42,316 nt of DNA from an uncultured Lachnospiraceae bacterium (GTDB lineage Bacteria; Bacillota; Clostridia; Lachnospirales; Lachnospiraceae), in contig CANQTL010000029.1 in the NCBI GenBank assembly GCA_947626775.1, forward strand, positions 1-42,316, written 5' to 3'. The notes beneath the pieces were generated by a model. The model was not told the DNA's origin, made no database searches, and was given only the letters and a program-made list of their open reading frames with translations. Made by a program: the position numbers and the translations under genes. This document shows, in pieces, positions 1 through 5,704 of the stretch (the first letter of the stretch is position 1; each line of letters starts with the position of its first letter).

Positions 1-81
1 GGTCTTATTGATCTGTCCTGTCTGAAAGACAAGGAAAAGACCGCGGAGATGAAGGAATATATCAGCAGAATGGAGGATTAG
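1..81 (+). CDS. C-terminal end of a truncated upstream gene
   Basis: An open frame enters from the window edge and ends at the TAG at 79-81, leaving 26 residues that finish EYISRMED. It is charged and helical-looking with no recognisable motif. The next gene begins 5 nt later and its ribosome binding site (GGAGG, 72-76) lies inside this frame, so the two are probably co-transcribed and this is probably another phage gene. Function cannot be assigned from the fragment. Confidence 0.4.
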   Translation, partial: GLIDLSCLKDKEKTAEMKEYISRMED

Positions 82-86
82 TATGT

Positions 87-212
87 ATGGACTGGATGAC
101 TATCATGTGGATCGTGTGCGGTGTGGTGTGGGGGCTTCTGATCGTCGGAGTGGTCGCGCTGCATATCGTTAACAGGATCCGCAACCGTGGTTATAAGGAT
201 AAAAACGAGTAG
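87..212 (+). CDS. 41-aa single-span membrane protein of the phage
   Basis: The frame from ATG 87 encodes 41 residues: a short N-terminus, one strongly hydrophobic span (roughly residues 5-28, rich in V, I, L, G, W) and a basic tail (NRIRNRGYKDKNE). GGAGG lies 10 nt upstream. A second ATG at 83 has closer spacing but opens a frame with no hydrophobic segment, so 87 is preferred. The shape (short, one span, positively charged C-terminus) matches filamentous-phage minor coat or assembly proteins, but no specific homologue can be named. It belongs to the same operon as the preceding frame. Confidence 0.5.
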   Translation: MDWMTIMWIVCGVVWGLLIVGVVALHIVNRIRNRGYKDKNE

Positions 213-219
213 GGAAAAG

Positions 220-320
220 GCCCGGTATATCCTCCGGAAATCAGAGAGCAGATTCATCGTAAATGATTTTACATAACCAGTATGCCGGGCTTATGAGAGG
301 GAGTGCAATGCTCCCTCTTT
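220..320 (+). terminator. Intergenic hairpins between two phage genes (possible weak terminator)
   Basis: Two structures lie in the gap at 213-339. GCCCGGTATA (220-229) can pair with TATGCCGGGC (281-290), with one G-U. Next, AGAGGGAG (296-303) pairs perfectly with CTCCCTCT (311-318) across a 7-nt loop, followed by only TTCC. The second is a weak intrinsic terminator at best. The long-range pair could instead be a phage structural signal. A TTTACA to TTATGA pair with 17-nt spacing also overlaps here and could be a promoter for the next gene. Confidence 0.35.
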
Positions 321-339
321 CCATAAAGGAGATTGAGAC

Positions 340-735
340 ATGGATAATGTTATTACTTTTCTTGTGGTGATCGTCTTTCTTTTGATTGTATATTCTTATA
401 CGACCGGGAAGATCGAAAAACGGAAGAACAAAAAAGCGGAGAAGAAAGCCGGGCGTCTTCTGCCGGCCGGAAAGGGCCCGGAGCAGCCGGACGAGTTTCT
501 TTTTTCCCGTGTCCTGATCTTTCCCCTGAGTACGCCGGAAGAATCTGATCCTGAATCAGCGCGCAGCCGCGAAGTCCGGTTAGAGAACCGGATCAACCGC
601 ACCCTGCGGGAGATCGCGGACGTAGACGGCCATGATGTGAAAATCGAATCCTTTTTGTACTGTGATTTTGTGCAGGATTCTTTTTTGCTGGTGATCATCA
701 GCTGTAAACGTCCGCATGTGAAAGACGAGGGTTGA
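340..735 (+). CDS. 131-aa membrane-anchored phage protein, unknown function
   Basis: The protein starts with a 16-18 residue hydrophobic span (about residues 4-21), then a very basic stretch (GKIEKRKNKKAEKK) that would place the remainder in the cytoplasm by the positive-inside rule. The C-terminal half is a soluble-looking mixed domain (VLIFPLSTPEES ... FLLVIISCK). AAAGGAG lies just upstream of the ATG. The next gene starts 2 nt after this stop. I do not recognise the family; position ahead of the coat genes suggests a phage structural or morphogenesis role, which is inference only. Confidence 0.65.
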   Translation: MDNVITFLVVIVFLLIVYSYTTGKIEKRKNKKAEKKAGRLLPAGKGPEQPDEFLFSRVLIFPLSTPEESDPESARSREVRLENRINRTLREIADVDGHDVKIESFLYCDFVQDSFLLVIISCKRPHVKDEG

Positions 736-737
736 GC

Positions 738-1415
738 ATGGAAGAAAACTATGAAGAGCAATACACGGAAACTGAACCTTATGAAGACGGCGGCGCCGCC
801 GACAAGGAAAGCGGGGCTGACGAGTCTTTGAATGAGCAGCAGTACATACAAAATGAGTCTTCCGGGGATGGCGGCGCCGCCGGTACCGACAGTATGGAAC
901 TGCTGGACAATCTGGGGCAGCTGGTAGATGTGTTAAACGCTTCCCAGTCCTACGGGACGCTGGGCGATTACTACAACCAGCAGCTGGGATATACCGTATT
1001 CCCGAATATCGGGATCTATCAGTACTTTGTGGACGCCGGCGCAGTCTCCGGCGAATGGGCCGAAACGACTGACGGCCACTTCGTGGAGCTGTCCCACCTG
1101 GAAGAGTATGAAGCTGCATCCGCGCCGGCTGACGGGGAAGAGGAAGAAACGGAACCGGAACCCACGCAGGCGGAACTTGCGAACCTAGAGACACTGGAAA
1201 GCATCAACGGGCTGCTTTCCGAGATCCGGGACGAGCAGGCGGCGTATTACGAGAGCGTCTACGAGTACCAGACAGAGACGCTGGCTAATCAGGAATCGCT
1301 GCTTGCATGGGAAGAGATACAGACCTACTGCGGCATGGGCACCGGGATCCTGACCGGGGTGATTGCCGGGTGCCTGTTTGCAGAAAGCATTTTCGGCAAG
1401 ATGCGTCTGGGATAA
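738..1415 (+). CDS. 225-aa highly acidic protein with C-terminal membrane span (candidate minor virion protein)
   Basis: The first 60 residues are extremely acidic and low complexity (MEENYEEQYTETEPYEDGG), the middle contains a Y/F-rich segment (YTVFPNIGIYQYFVDAG), then a second acidic run (DGEEEETEPEPTQ), a predicted helical region, and a hydrophobic C-terminal span (GILTGVIAGCLFAESIFG) ending in KMRLG. An in-frame TTG at 732 overlaps the upstream stop, but ATG 738 has GAGGG at suitable distance and is preferred. The C-terminal anchor plus its place just before the coat genes fit a virion-end protein, but no homologue is recognised. Its GC content is high, unlike the T-rich adsorption cassette downstream. 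Confidence 0.65.
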   Translation: MEENYEEQYTETEPYEDGGAADKESGADESLNEQQYIQNESSGDGGAAGTDSMELLDNLGQLVDVLNASQSYGTLGDYYNQQLGYTVFPNIGIYQYFVDAGAVSGEWAETTDGHFVELSHLEEYEAASAPADGEEEETEPEPTQAELANLETLESINGLLSEIRDEQAAYYESVYEYQTETLANQESLLAWEEIQTYCGMGTGILTGVIAGCLFAESIFGKMRLG

Positions 1416-1425
1416 GGAGAAAGCT

Positions 1426-1599
1426 ATGGATCAGTTTGCAAATATATTTAGTATCATTGATGCGGATTCAGCGGTCGATGTGCTGCTTTTTCTCGCAAAG
1501 TACGGGATCGGCCTGGGCTTCATGCTGACCTCCCTGCTTGATATCATAGCATACGGTATTTATAAGGCTTTAAGCCTGGTAAATATAATCAAAAGTTAA
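1426..1599 (+). CDS. 57-aa hydrophobic phage membrane protein
   Basis: The frame could be extended upstream to 1363, but that extension overlaps the previous gene. ATG 1426 has AAGGAGAAAGCT directly before it and starts 10 nt after the previous stop. The product has a short acidic N-terminus (MDQFANIFSIIDADSAVD), one long hydrophobic stretch (LLFLAKYGIGLGFMLTSLLDIIAYGI) and a short basic end. It sits between the acidic anchored protein and the major coat candidate, the place where filamentous phages encode minor coat proteins. The assignment to a minor coat role is inference. Confidence 0.6.
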   Translation: MDQFANIFSIIDADSAVDVLLFLAKYGIGLGFMLTSLLDIIAYGIYKALSLVNIIKS

Positions 1600-1632
1600 G
1601 CGCTTACGAAAAAGGAAAGAGGTGAAAAAGGA

Positions 1633-1794
1633 ATGGATGAAGGAATGAAACAGGCGTTTACGACTGCGACCACGACCATCAAGTCCGACGTGCTGGAGAT
1701 GATGGCTGTTGCCCTGCCTGCCGGTCTGGCGATCATGGGGATCCAGCTGGCGGTCCGTATCGGTCTTAACTTCTTCAGGAGTGTGGCCGGCTAA
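1633..1794 (+). CDS. 53-aa major coat (pVIII-like) protein candidate
   Basis: The 53-residue product has the classic inovirus major-coat layout: an amphipathic N-terminal part with acidic residues (MDEGMKQAFTTATTTIKSDV), a central hydrophobic span of about 22 residues (MMAVALPAGLAIMGIQLAV) and a basic C-terminus (RIGLNFFRSVAG) of the kind that contacts the DNA. There is no cleavable signal sequence; the length matches mature coat proteins such as that of fd (50 aa). GAGGTG precedes the ATG. A strong intrinsic terminator follows the gene within 21 nt, the same arrangement seen after gene VIII in Ff phages. It is too short for usual ORF length cut-offs. Confidence 0.75.
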   Translation: MDEGMKQAFTTATTTIKSDVLEMMAVALPAGLAIMGIQLAVRIGLNFFRSVAG

Positions 1795-1814
1795 GCTGTA
1801 TGCTTGGCGTACCG

Positions 1815-1843
1815 GGGCGGGTATGATTGCCCGCCCTGTTTTT
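1815..1843 (+). terminator. Strong intrinsic terminator after the coat gene
   Basis: GGGCGGGTA (1815-1823) pairs with TGCCCGCCC (1828-1836; one T-G) across a TGAT loop and is followed by TGTTTTT. Stem GC content and tail are those of an efficient Rho-independent terminator. Confidence 0.9.
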
Positions 1844-1859
1844 AAAAAAGGGTGATGTT

Positions 1860-1958
1860 ATGAATCGGCTTGATGACTTGTATTTTAAGATGAAAATTTA
1901 TCTCCGCCGGCTCGGGGTGAAGCTTCAGGAGCTGTACCATAAGCTGACGGAGTTTTGA
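1860..1958 (+). CDS. 32-aa basic micro-protein
   Basis: ATG 1860 follows AAGGGTGATGTT. The product is 32 residues, strongly basic and predicted amphipathic-helical (KMKIYLRRLGVKLQELYHKL). The next frame begins 9 nt after its stop. Coding is supported only by the ribosome binding site, spacing and composition; the function is unknown. A short DNA-binding or regulatory peptide is possible. Confidence 0.4.
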   Translation: MNRLDDLYFKMKIYLRRLGVKLQELYHKLTEF

Positions 1959-1967
1959 GGGGCAGAC

Positions 1968-2141
1968 ATGGGAAACTGGAAAGAGACGAAAGAAGCATAC
2001 GGAATAGAAGAAAGCATGGATGACGGATTCTGCCATGATCCGTATAAGAGGCCGCTGCCGGAGTATTGCAGTGTCTGCCTGCAGGCGCTGGAGCTGTCCC
2101 CCGGCTGCTATTATTGCATGCTGAATGATAAGTTTATCTAA
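1968..2141 (+). CDS. 57-aa cysteine-rich small phage protein
   Basis: ATG 1968 has GAGGGG 6-8 nt upstream. The second half is cysteine-rich: CHD, then CSVC, then GCYYC, the spacing of a small zinc ribbon or knuckle. The N-terminus is charged. The frame ends at 2141, overlapping the stop of the convergent gene on the other strand by 4 nt. The function is unknown. A nucleic-acid-binding protein, such as the single-strand binding role filled by gene V in Ff phages, is one possibility not shown by the sequence. Confidence 0.5.
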   Translation: MGNWKETKEAYGIEESMDDGFCHDPYKRPLPEYCSVCLQALELSPGCYYCMLNDKFI

Positions 2142-2419
2142 TGCTTTTTGACTTCCTCCCAGCAGGCTTCGATGTAGCTTTGATTTTTATCGAGGTTGAC
2201 CTTATTAGAATCGCGGTTGACTGTTATTTTGGTATGTTTTCTGATTTTTTTATTGATGTTGTGCTCTTTCATCCACCGCTTCATTTTATATTTTTTTTGA
2301 TGGTTGGTTTTGATACTTTCGTAGAGCGAAAATGTCAAAACCAGCAGCCAAAACAAAGCATTCTGCCAATGCGAAAAGTATTCGATTAAGAATAAGATGA
2401 TGTATTCTGTATAATTCAT
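2138..2419 (-). CDS. 93-aa divergent membrane protein with basic cytoplasmic tail
   Basis: This is the only phage gene on the minus strand. The start at 2419 is chosen because GGAGGG lies 6 nt upstream; ATGs at 2422 and 2434 are too close to it or upstream of it. The product has two hydrophobic stretches merging into a membrane anchor (YIILFLIEYF, ALFWLLVLTFSLYES) and then a very basic tail (KKYKMKRWMK ... NKKIRKHTK). Codon use is AT-rich, like the adjacent part of the adsorption gene and unlike the coat genes. It has its own consensus promoter with an internal palindrome. An immunity, superinfection-exclusion or regulatory role is inferred from orientation and position; no family is recognised. 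Confidence 0.65.
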   Translation of the reverse strand: MNYTEYIILFLIEYFSHWQNALFWLLVLTFSLYESIKTNHQKKYKMKRWMKEHNINKKIRKHTKITVNRDSNKVNLDKNQSYIEACWEEVKKH

Positions 2420-2439
2420 CATATGTCCCTCCAACTATG

Positions 2440-2468
2440 ATTATAGTTGTCTGACAACAAATTGTAAA
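2440..2468 (-). promoter_or_regulatory. Consensus promoter with internal palindrome for the divergent membrane gene
   Basis: On the minus strand, TTTACA (2468-2463) and TATAAT (2445-2440) are separated by exactly 17 nt. Between them lies the perfect inverted repeat GTTGTC-T-GACAAC (2446-2458), and the near-palindrome ACTATGATTATAGT (2434-2447) covers the -10 box. This is operator-like placement. The ribosome binding site and start of the adsorption gene lie just on the other side, so a repressor bound here could act on both genes. Confidence 0.7.
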
Positions 2469-2481
2469 GTAGGTGTATTTT

Positions 2482-4203
2482 ATGATTCAGCTTAAAAATG
2501 TATTTATGCGTGTTTCTGCGTCGGTTTTGGTTGTACTGATATTGTCATTTTCTATTGGATCGTCTTATTTTGATGCTTATAGTGTGGAAGCTGCTGATAT
2601 AGTCGCCGGCGCTTCTGCTGGTGCTGCGGCTTGGGAATATATTGCTGCTTTTTTAGCCAGCATTGGGTTAGGGGCTGCTGCTGTAGAAAATCGCGATGCA
2701 CTTGTTGATACTTTCCTTGATACATGGTCTGAACGTGCGCGCGGCGATGCTGAATTAGGAAAGATGCTCGTGGATGGCTGCGTTTCTGTTTATGATTCAG
2801 CCGCGGATGCGGTTCGTTCTATTCCGTGGGACGAGTTTTTAAACGCGGTAGAAAATTATCATGATGGCGCGGTTGATAATCTAACGGATTTATATGCATA
2901 TTTTGCCCCGGAGCTTCTGGAAAGTTGGAGTGATTTTCTTACATCTATCGTTAATGGTGATACGTATGTTGAAGGTATCTCGGAAGCTATAGAATCTCTT
3001 GACGGCACATTCACGGATTATGAATCAATCCAGAACCCTGATGGGACATATCATGTTGAGGGTTTTATTTATGAGGATTGGAGTGGTACTAATGGCCATA
3101 TGGGCACTACTTACATTGATGCTGATGTAAGTGGTTTTATTCCTTTTGCTATCGCAACTTCAGTAGGTGCGTCCTTTTATGGTTATTATTCTGCATCAAA
3201 AAGTGCGAGATCTTTTTCTGTTACAGCTAAAACTGTGAAACATTGGTTAAATGATGAAGTGGGTACTAGGTCTGTTTCTGCTGTTGGCGGCAAATATGCA
3301 GAATCATGGTCTATTAATCTGCCTATCTTTGCAACTATGGAGGCTGCTCTTGCCGCCTTTGCCGCTAATGATTTTTCGGATGCTATCAACTATTCTGCAA
3401 TCCCTCCTATGGCGTGGCCTTGGGAGAAGCCTTGGGCTGTTGGGGATGATCTTCCATTCTGGGATGTTAAAGGTCTGCTTGATGGACTTACTCGTGTTGC
3501 GCCTGATGTTATTTATGGCCCCTGGACTGGTGCGGGTCTTTATGACCCAGCACTCGAGTATGACTGGGATGATCTACCTTTTTGGGATGTCGGCGGGTTA
3601 GATACTTTTGAGAAAGCTATGTGGGATTTTATTGAGAAATTGCGAGAAGGCGCTCTATCTCTTGATGGTGATATTGTTGAGTGGCCTTCTACTTGGGAAG
3701 ATGTTTATGCTAAGGGCGTTGCTGATGCCTGGGATGATGTAATAGCTGATTCTTACCCGGGCGTTATTGATGATTCTACTGGTTTAGTTGTTCCTTGGGA
3801 TTTTCCGGGTGTTCTTAACCCTGATAAGCCTATAGCTGACGACCCTGCTAAGGCGATTGATGATGCTCTAGCGGACGCTATTGATATCGCTGATCCTGTA
3901 CCGGGGTTAGTTGGTGACTTCTCCGGCTTCGGCCTGAGTCTCAAGGATAAATTCCCGTTCTGTATCCCATGGGATATATATTATCTTCTGACGAAGCTGT
4001 CCGAAGCGCCGAAGACGCCTGTGTTTAAGCTGCCCCTGTATCTGCCGCGCTACGGGATCCATGAGGATATCGAGATCGATCTGTCGCCCTTTGAGTCCGT
4101 AAGCAGGCTAAGCCGCGCTTTCCTGTCCCTGCTCTTTGCCTTCGGCCTGATCAAGATGACCATCTCGTTTATCGGGATGATTGACGATAACGTCACAACA
4201 TAA
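2482..4203 (+). CDS. 573-aa adsorption (pIII-like) protein of the filamentous phage
   Basis: ATG 2482 is chosen over the in-frame GTG at 2473 because AGGTG (2471-2475) lies 6 nt before it. A secretion signal (basic start, hydrophobic core about residues 10-27, small residues near VEAA) opens the protein. A long acidic, aromatic extracellular part follows. The C-terminal domain begins near residue 478 (KFPFCIPWDIYYLL ... FESVSRLSRAFLSLLFAFGL) and ends in a membrane anchor at about 547-567. This layout, next to a pVI-like gene and Zot, is that of the inovirus receptor-binding protein. DDLPFWDV occurs twice (residues 322-329 and 363-370). Codon use switches from T-ending to GC-rich near base 3915, at the start of the C-terminal domain, suggesting replacement of the receptor-binding part by recombination. 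Confidence 0.8.
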   Translation: MIQLKNVFMRVSASVLVVLILSFSIGSSYFDAYSVEAADIVAGASAGAAAWEYIAAFLASIGLGAAAVENRDALVDTFLDTWSERARGDAELGKMLVDGCVSVYDSAADAVRSIPWDEFLNAVENYHDGAVDNLTDLYAYFAPELLESWSDFLTSIVNGDTYVEGISEAIESLDGTFTDYESIQNPDGTYHVEGFIYEDWSGTNGHMGTTYIDADVSGFIPFAIATSVGASFYGYYSASKSARSFSVTAKTVKHWLNDEVGTRSVSAVGGKYAESWSINLPIFATMEAALAAFAANDFSDAINYSAIPPMAWPWEKPWAVGDDLPFWDVKGLLDGLTRVAPDVIYGPWTGAGLYDPALEYDWDDLPFWDVGGLDTFEKAMWDFIEKLREGALSLDGDIVEWPSTWEDVYAKGVADAWDDVIADSYPGVIDDSTGLVVPWDFPGVLNPDKPIADDPAKAIDDALADAIDIADPVPGLVGDFSGFGLSLKDKFPFCIPWDIYYLLTKLSEAPKTPVFKLPLYLPRYGIHEDIEIDLSPFESVSRLSRAFLSLLFAFGLIKMTISFIGMIDDNVTT

Positions 4204-4217
4204 GAGGGGGTGATTCT

Positions 4218-4505
4218 GTGTTAAACCTGATCAAGATGCTTTTTATGGCAGTCTTTGAGCTCCTGCCGGACGATCCGTTCCGGGAAGTCATTGACGGGAT
4301 CGTCTACGACGTGGACTTCCTGCCGACCCTCAACTGGTTCGTGCCCTTCGATATCTGCTCGACCATGCTGCTGGGCTGGCTTGACTGCATGGTAGCCTAT
4401 TATGTCTTTATCGTTGTGAAGAAAATCGTGCTTGACTACGTCGTCAGCCTTGCTAAGAGCGTCACCGGGGCGCTCGCCGGCGGCGTCACAACCGCAGGAA
4501 AGTAG
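4218..4505 (+). CDS. 95-aa pVI-like membrane protein
   Basis: Translation starts at GTG 4218 behind AGAGGGGGTGAT. The product has an N-terminal hydrophobic helix (NLIKMLFMAVFELL), a short linker with LNWFVPFD, and a second long membrane span (LLGWLDCMVAYYVFIVVKKIVL). In filamentous phages of Gram-positive bacteria a small protein with an LNWF(I/V)P motif lies between the adsorption protein and the Zot ATPase, and this matches in position and layout. It would act in the inner membrane and at the virion end with the adsorption protein. The name pVI-like rests on synteny and topology. Confidence 0.7.
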   Translation: MLNLIKMLFMAVFELLPDDPFREVIDGIVYDVDFLPTLNWFVPFDICSTMLLGWLDCMVAYYVFIVVKKIVLDYVVSLAKSVTGALAGGVTTAGK

Positions 4506-4529
4506 GAAGTTTGAAAGGAGGAACTGGTT

Positions 4530-5279
4530 ATGATCAACTTCTACTCGGGCAGACCCGGCAACGGGAAAAGCCTGCACATGGCCCAGGTAATCTACAAGTC
4601 CTTGAAAAAAGGGAAAAATGTCATTGCCAACTTTGAGATCAACGAAAGGTACTTTGAGCGGTTCAACAGGAAGCACCCGGGGAAGCTGGGACACTTTATC
4701 TACATGCCCCCGGAATACTGGAACTATAACGCCATCGGCACCCATCGGAACACGGAGCATAAGGTCACGGGATCCCCGCCCGACGTCTTCCTGTACATAG
4801 AGGGCCTTAAAAACTTCGCCCTGCAGTTCCATAAGACCAACCGCCGGGGCCAGATCATCGAGCATCAGACGCTGCTTGTTCTGGACGAGTGCGCCGATGA
4901 CTACCTGTTCAACTCCCGCAGCTGGAACCGGAAGGACCGCCTGGCATGGGTCCAGTTTTTCAGGCAGCACCGTAAGTATGGCTATGAGTGCTTTCTGATC
5001 GCGCAGGATGATAAGAGCATCGACAAGCAGATCCGGGGCATCCTGCAGACGGAGTATGAGCACCGCCTCGTCAATAATTATAAGTTTCTGGGCAAGCTCC
5101 TCGGTTTCCTCGCCGGCGGGAAGCTCTTCGTCTGCATCCAGAAAAACTACAGCATCAAAGGCAAGGACGCAAAGATGAAAAGCACCTTTTTCACCGCGGA
5201 AAGGTTTTATAACTTTTACGACAGCTACAAGATCTTCTCCGGTACCGGCCGGGTCCAGGACGCCGGCGGGGACGGGTAG
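4530..5279 (+). CDS. zot: Zot/pI-family phage assembly ATPase
   Basis: Residues 7-14 (GRPGNGKS) form the Walker A motif immediately at the N-terminus, as in the Zot family. LLVLDE (115-120) is Walker B, and the following FRQHRKYGYECFLIAQD matches the family's post-Walker-B helix and strand ending in Gln. The 249-aa length covers only the cytoplasmic ATPase domain; a clear membrane span and external domain, as in pI of Ff phages, are missing apart from a weakly hydrophobic stretch at 186-203. Short forms are expected in hosts with no outer membrane. In filamentous phages this ATPase drives extrusion of the virion through the membrane. AAAGGAGG precedes the ATG. This gene is the strongest single marker that the region is an inovirus. 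Confidence 0.9.
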   Translation: MINFYSGRPGNGKSLHMAQVIYKSLKKGKNVIANFEINERYFERFNRKHPGKLGHFIYMPPEYWNYNAIGTHRNTEHKVTGSPPDVFLYIEGLKNFALQFHKTNRRGQIIEHQTLLVLDECADDYLFNSRSWNRKDRLAWVQFFRQHRKYGYECFLIAQDDKSIDKQIRGILQTEYEHRLVNNYKFLGKLLGFLAGGKLFVCIQKNYSIKGKDAKMKSTFFTAERFYNFYDSYKIFSGTGRVQDAGGDG

Positions 5280-5507
5280 GCTCTGCGCTGCCGCCCTGCC
5301 CTTTCCTCTGGCGTGCCCTTTGTACCAAGCGTCCGTCCATCGGACGGCTGCCGTGCGGCGGGTCCCATGGGGCGGCGGGCCGACGGCAGAGCGCGGCATG
5401 ACTGGATCCAGCTGCGGCAGGCCGCCCCGGGAATACCCGGAGCATGTCGGAGGGTTAACCGGGGCGGCCGCCCGCAGCGTCCGGATAAGGTCAAAGCCGG
5501 GGCCTGC
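5280..5507. other. GC-rich structured non-coding region upstream of the phage origin
   Basis: No convincing gene is present. The segment is much more GC-rich than the flanking genes and holds several short perfect inverted repeats, for example CCGTCC-ATC-GGACGG (5333-5347) and the palindrome CCCATGGG (5364-5371) within a larger GCCGT/ACGGC enclosure. In filamentous phages the non-coding region contains the packaging signal and complementary-strand origin as hairpins, so either role is possible here. The frames that stay open are a by-product of GC content and lack ribosome binding sites. Confidence 0.5.
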
Positions 5508-5546
5508 GAAGTGCCTAAAGGCCTAGTATTACCCTTTAGGCACTTC
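5508..5546 (+). other. Rolling-circle replication origin: stem-loop with CRESS-DNA-virus nonanucleotide TAGTATTAC
   Basis: GAAGTGCCTAAAGG (5508-5521) and CCTTTAGGCACTTC (5533-5546) form a perfect 14-bp stem. The 11-nt loop is CCTAGTATTAC, containing TAGTATTAC (5524-5532). TAGTATTAC is the origin nonanucleotide known from nanoviruses and circoviruses (geminiviruses use TAATATTAC); their Rep nicks TAGTATT/AC in the loop, which here would be between 5530 and 5531. The element lies 159 nt upstream of a gene encoding exactly that type of Rep. The motif, its position in the loop, the stem and the matching Rep agree, so the origin call is strong; the nick position is inferred from the eukaryotic viruses. 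Confidence 0.92.
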
Positions 5547-5552
5547 TGTAAC

Positions 5553-5627
5553 TTGTAGCAAAATGGGTTTTTTGCCGTGTTTATCGCGTTTTTTGTTGTA
5601 GCAAAGTTGTAGCAAAACGCTGTAGCA
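5553..5627 (+). repeat. Iteron-like direct repeats (TTGTAGCAAAA) between origin and rep
   Basis: Copies are TTGTAGCAAAA at 5553-5563, TTGTAGCAAA at 5596-5605, TTGTAGCAAAA at 5607-5617, and a shorter TGTAGCA at 5621-5627. The last three are phased 11-14 nt apart. In CRESS-DNA viruses and rolling-circle plasmids short direct repeats beside the stem-loop are the Rep binding sites, so these are candidate iterons. Binding has not been shown. Confidence 0.7.
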
Positions 5628-5704
5628 GCACAACTTCTGTCGCAAATATTCAATTTAATACGTTATTCCGTTCAGTGTAAAAGAAGTATGGAGAGTATGG
5701 ATAA

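Noticed and set aside
2141..2389. 82-codon open frame on the + strand opposite the divergent phage membrane gene
   Set aside because: It has no ribosome binding site, and the minus-strand frame has a consensus promoter, GGAGGG ribosome binding site and a sensible membrane-protein layout. The + frame is its mirror.
4221..5399. 392-codon minus-strand frame opposite the pVI-like and Zot genes
   Set aside because: It is antisense to a gene with clear Walker motifs and has no ribosome binding site.
5313..5653. Several open frames on both strands of the phage non-coding region
   Set aside because: They are rich in Arg, Pro, Gly and Ala as expected from GC-rich sequence read in any frame, have no ribosome binding sites, and run through the origin stem-loop.
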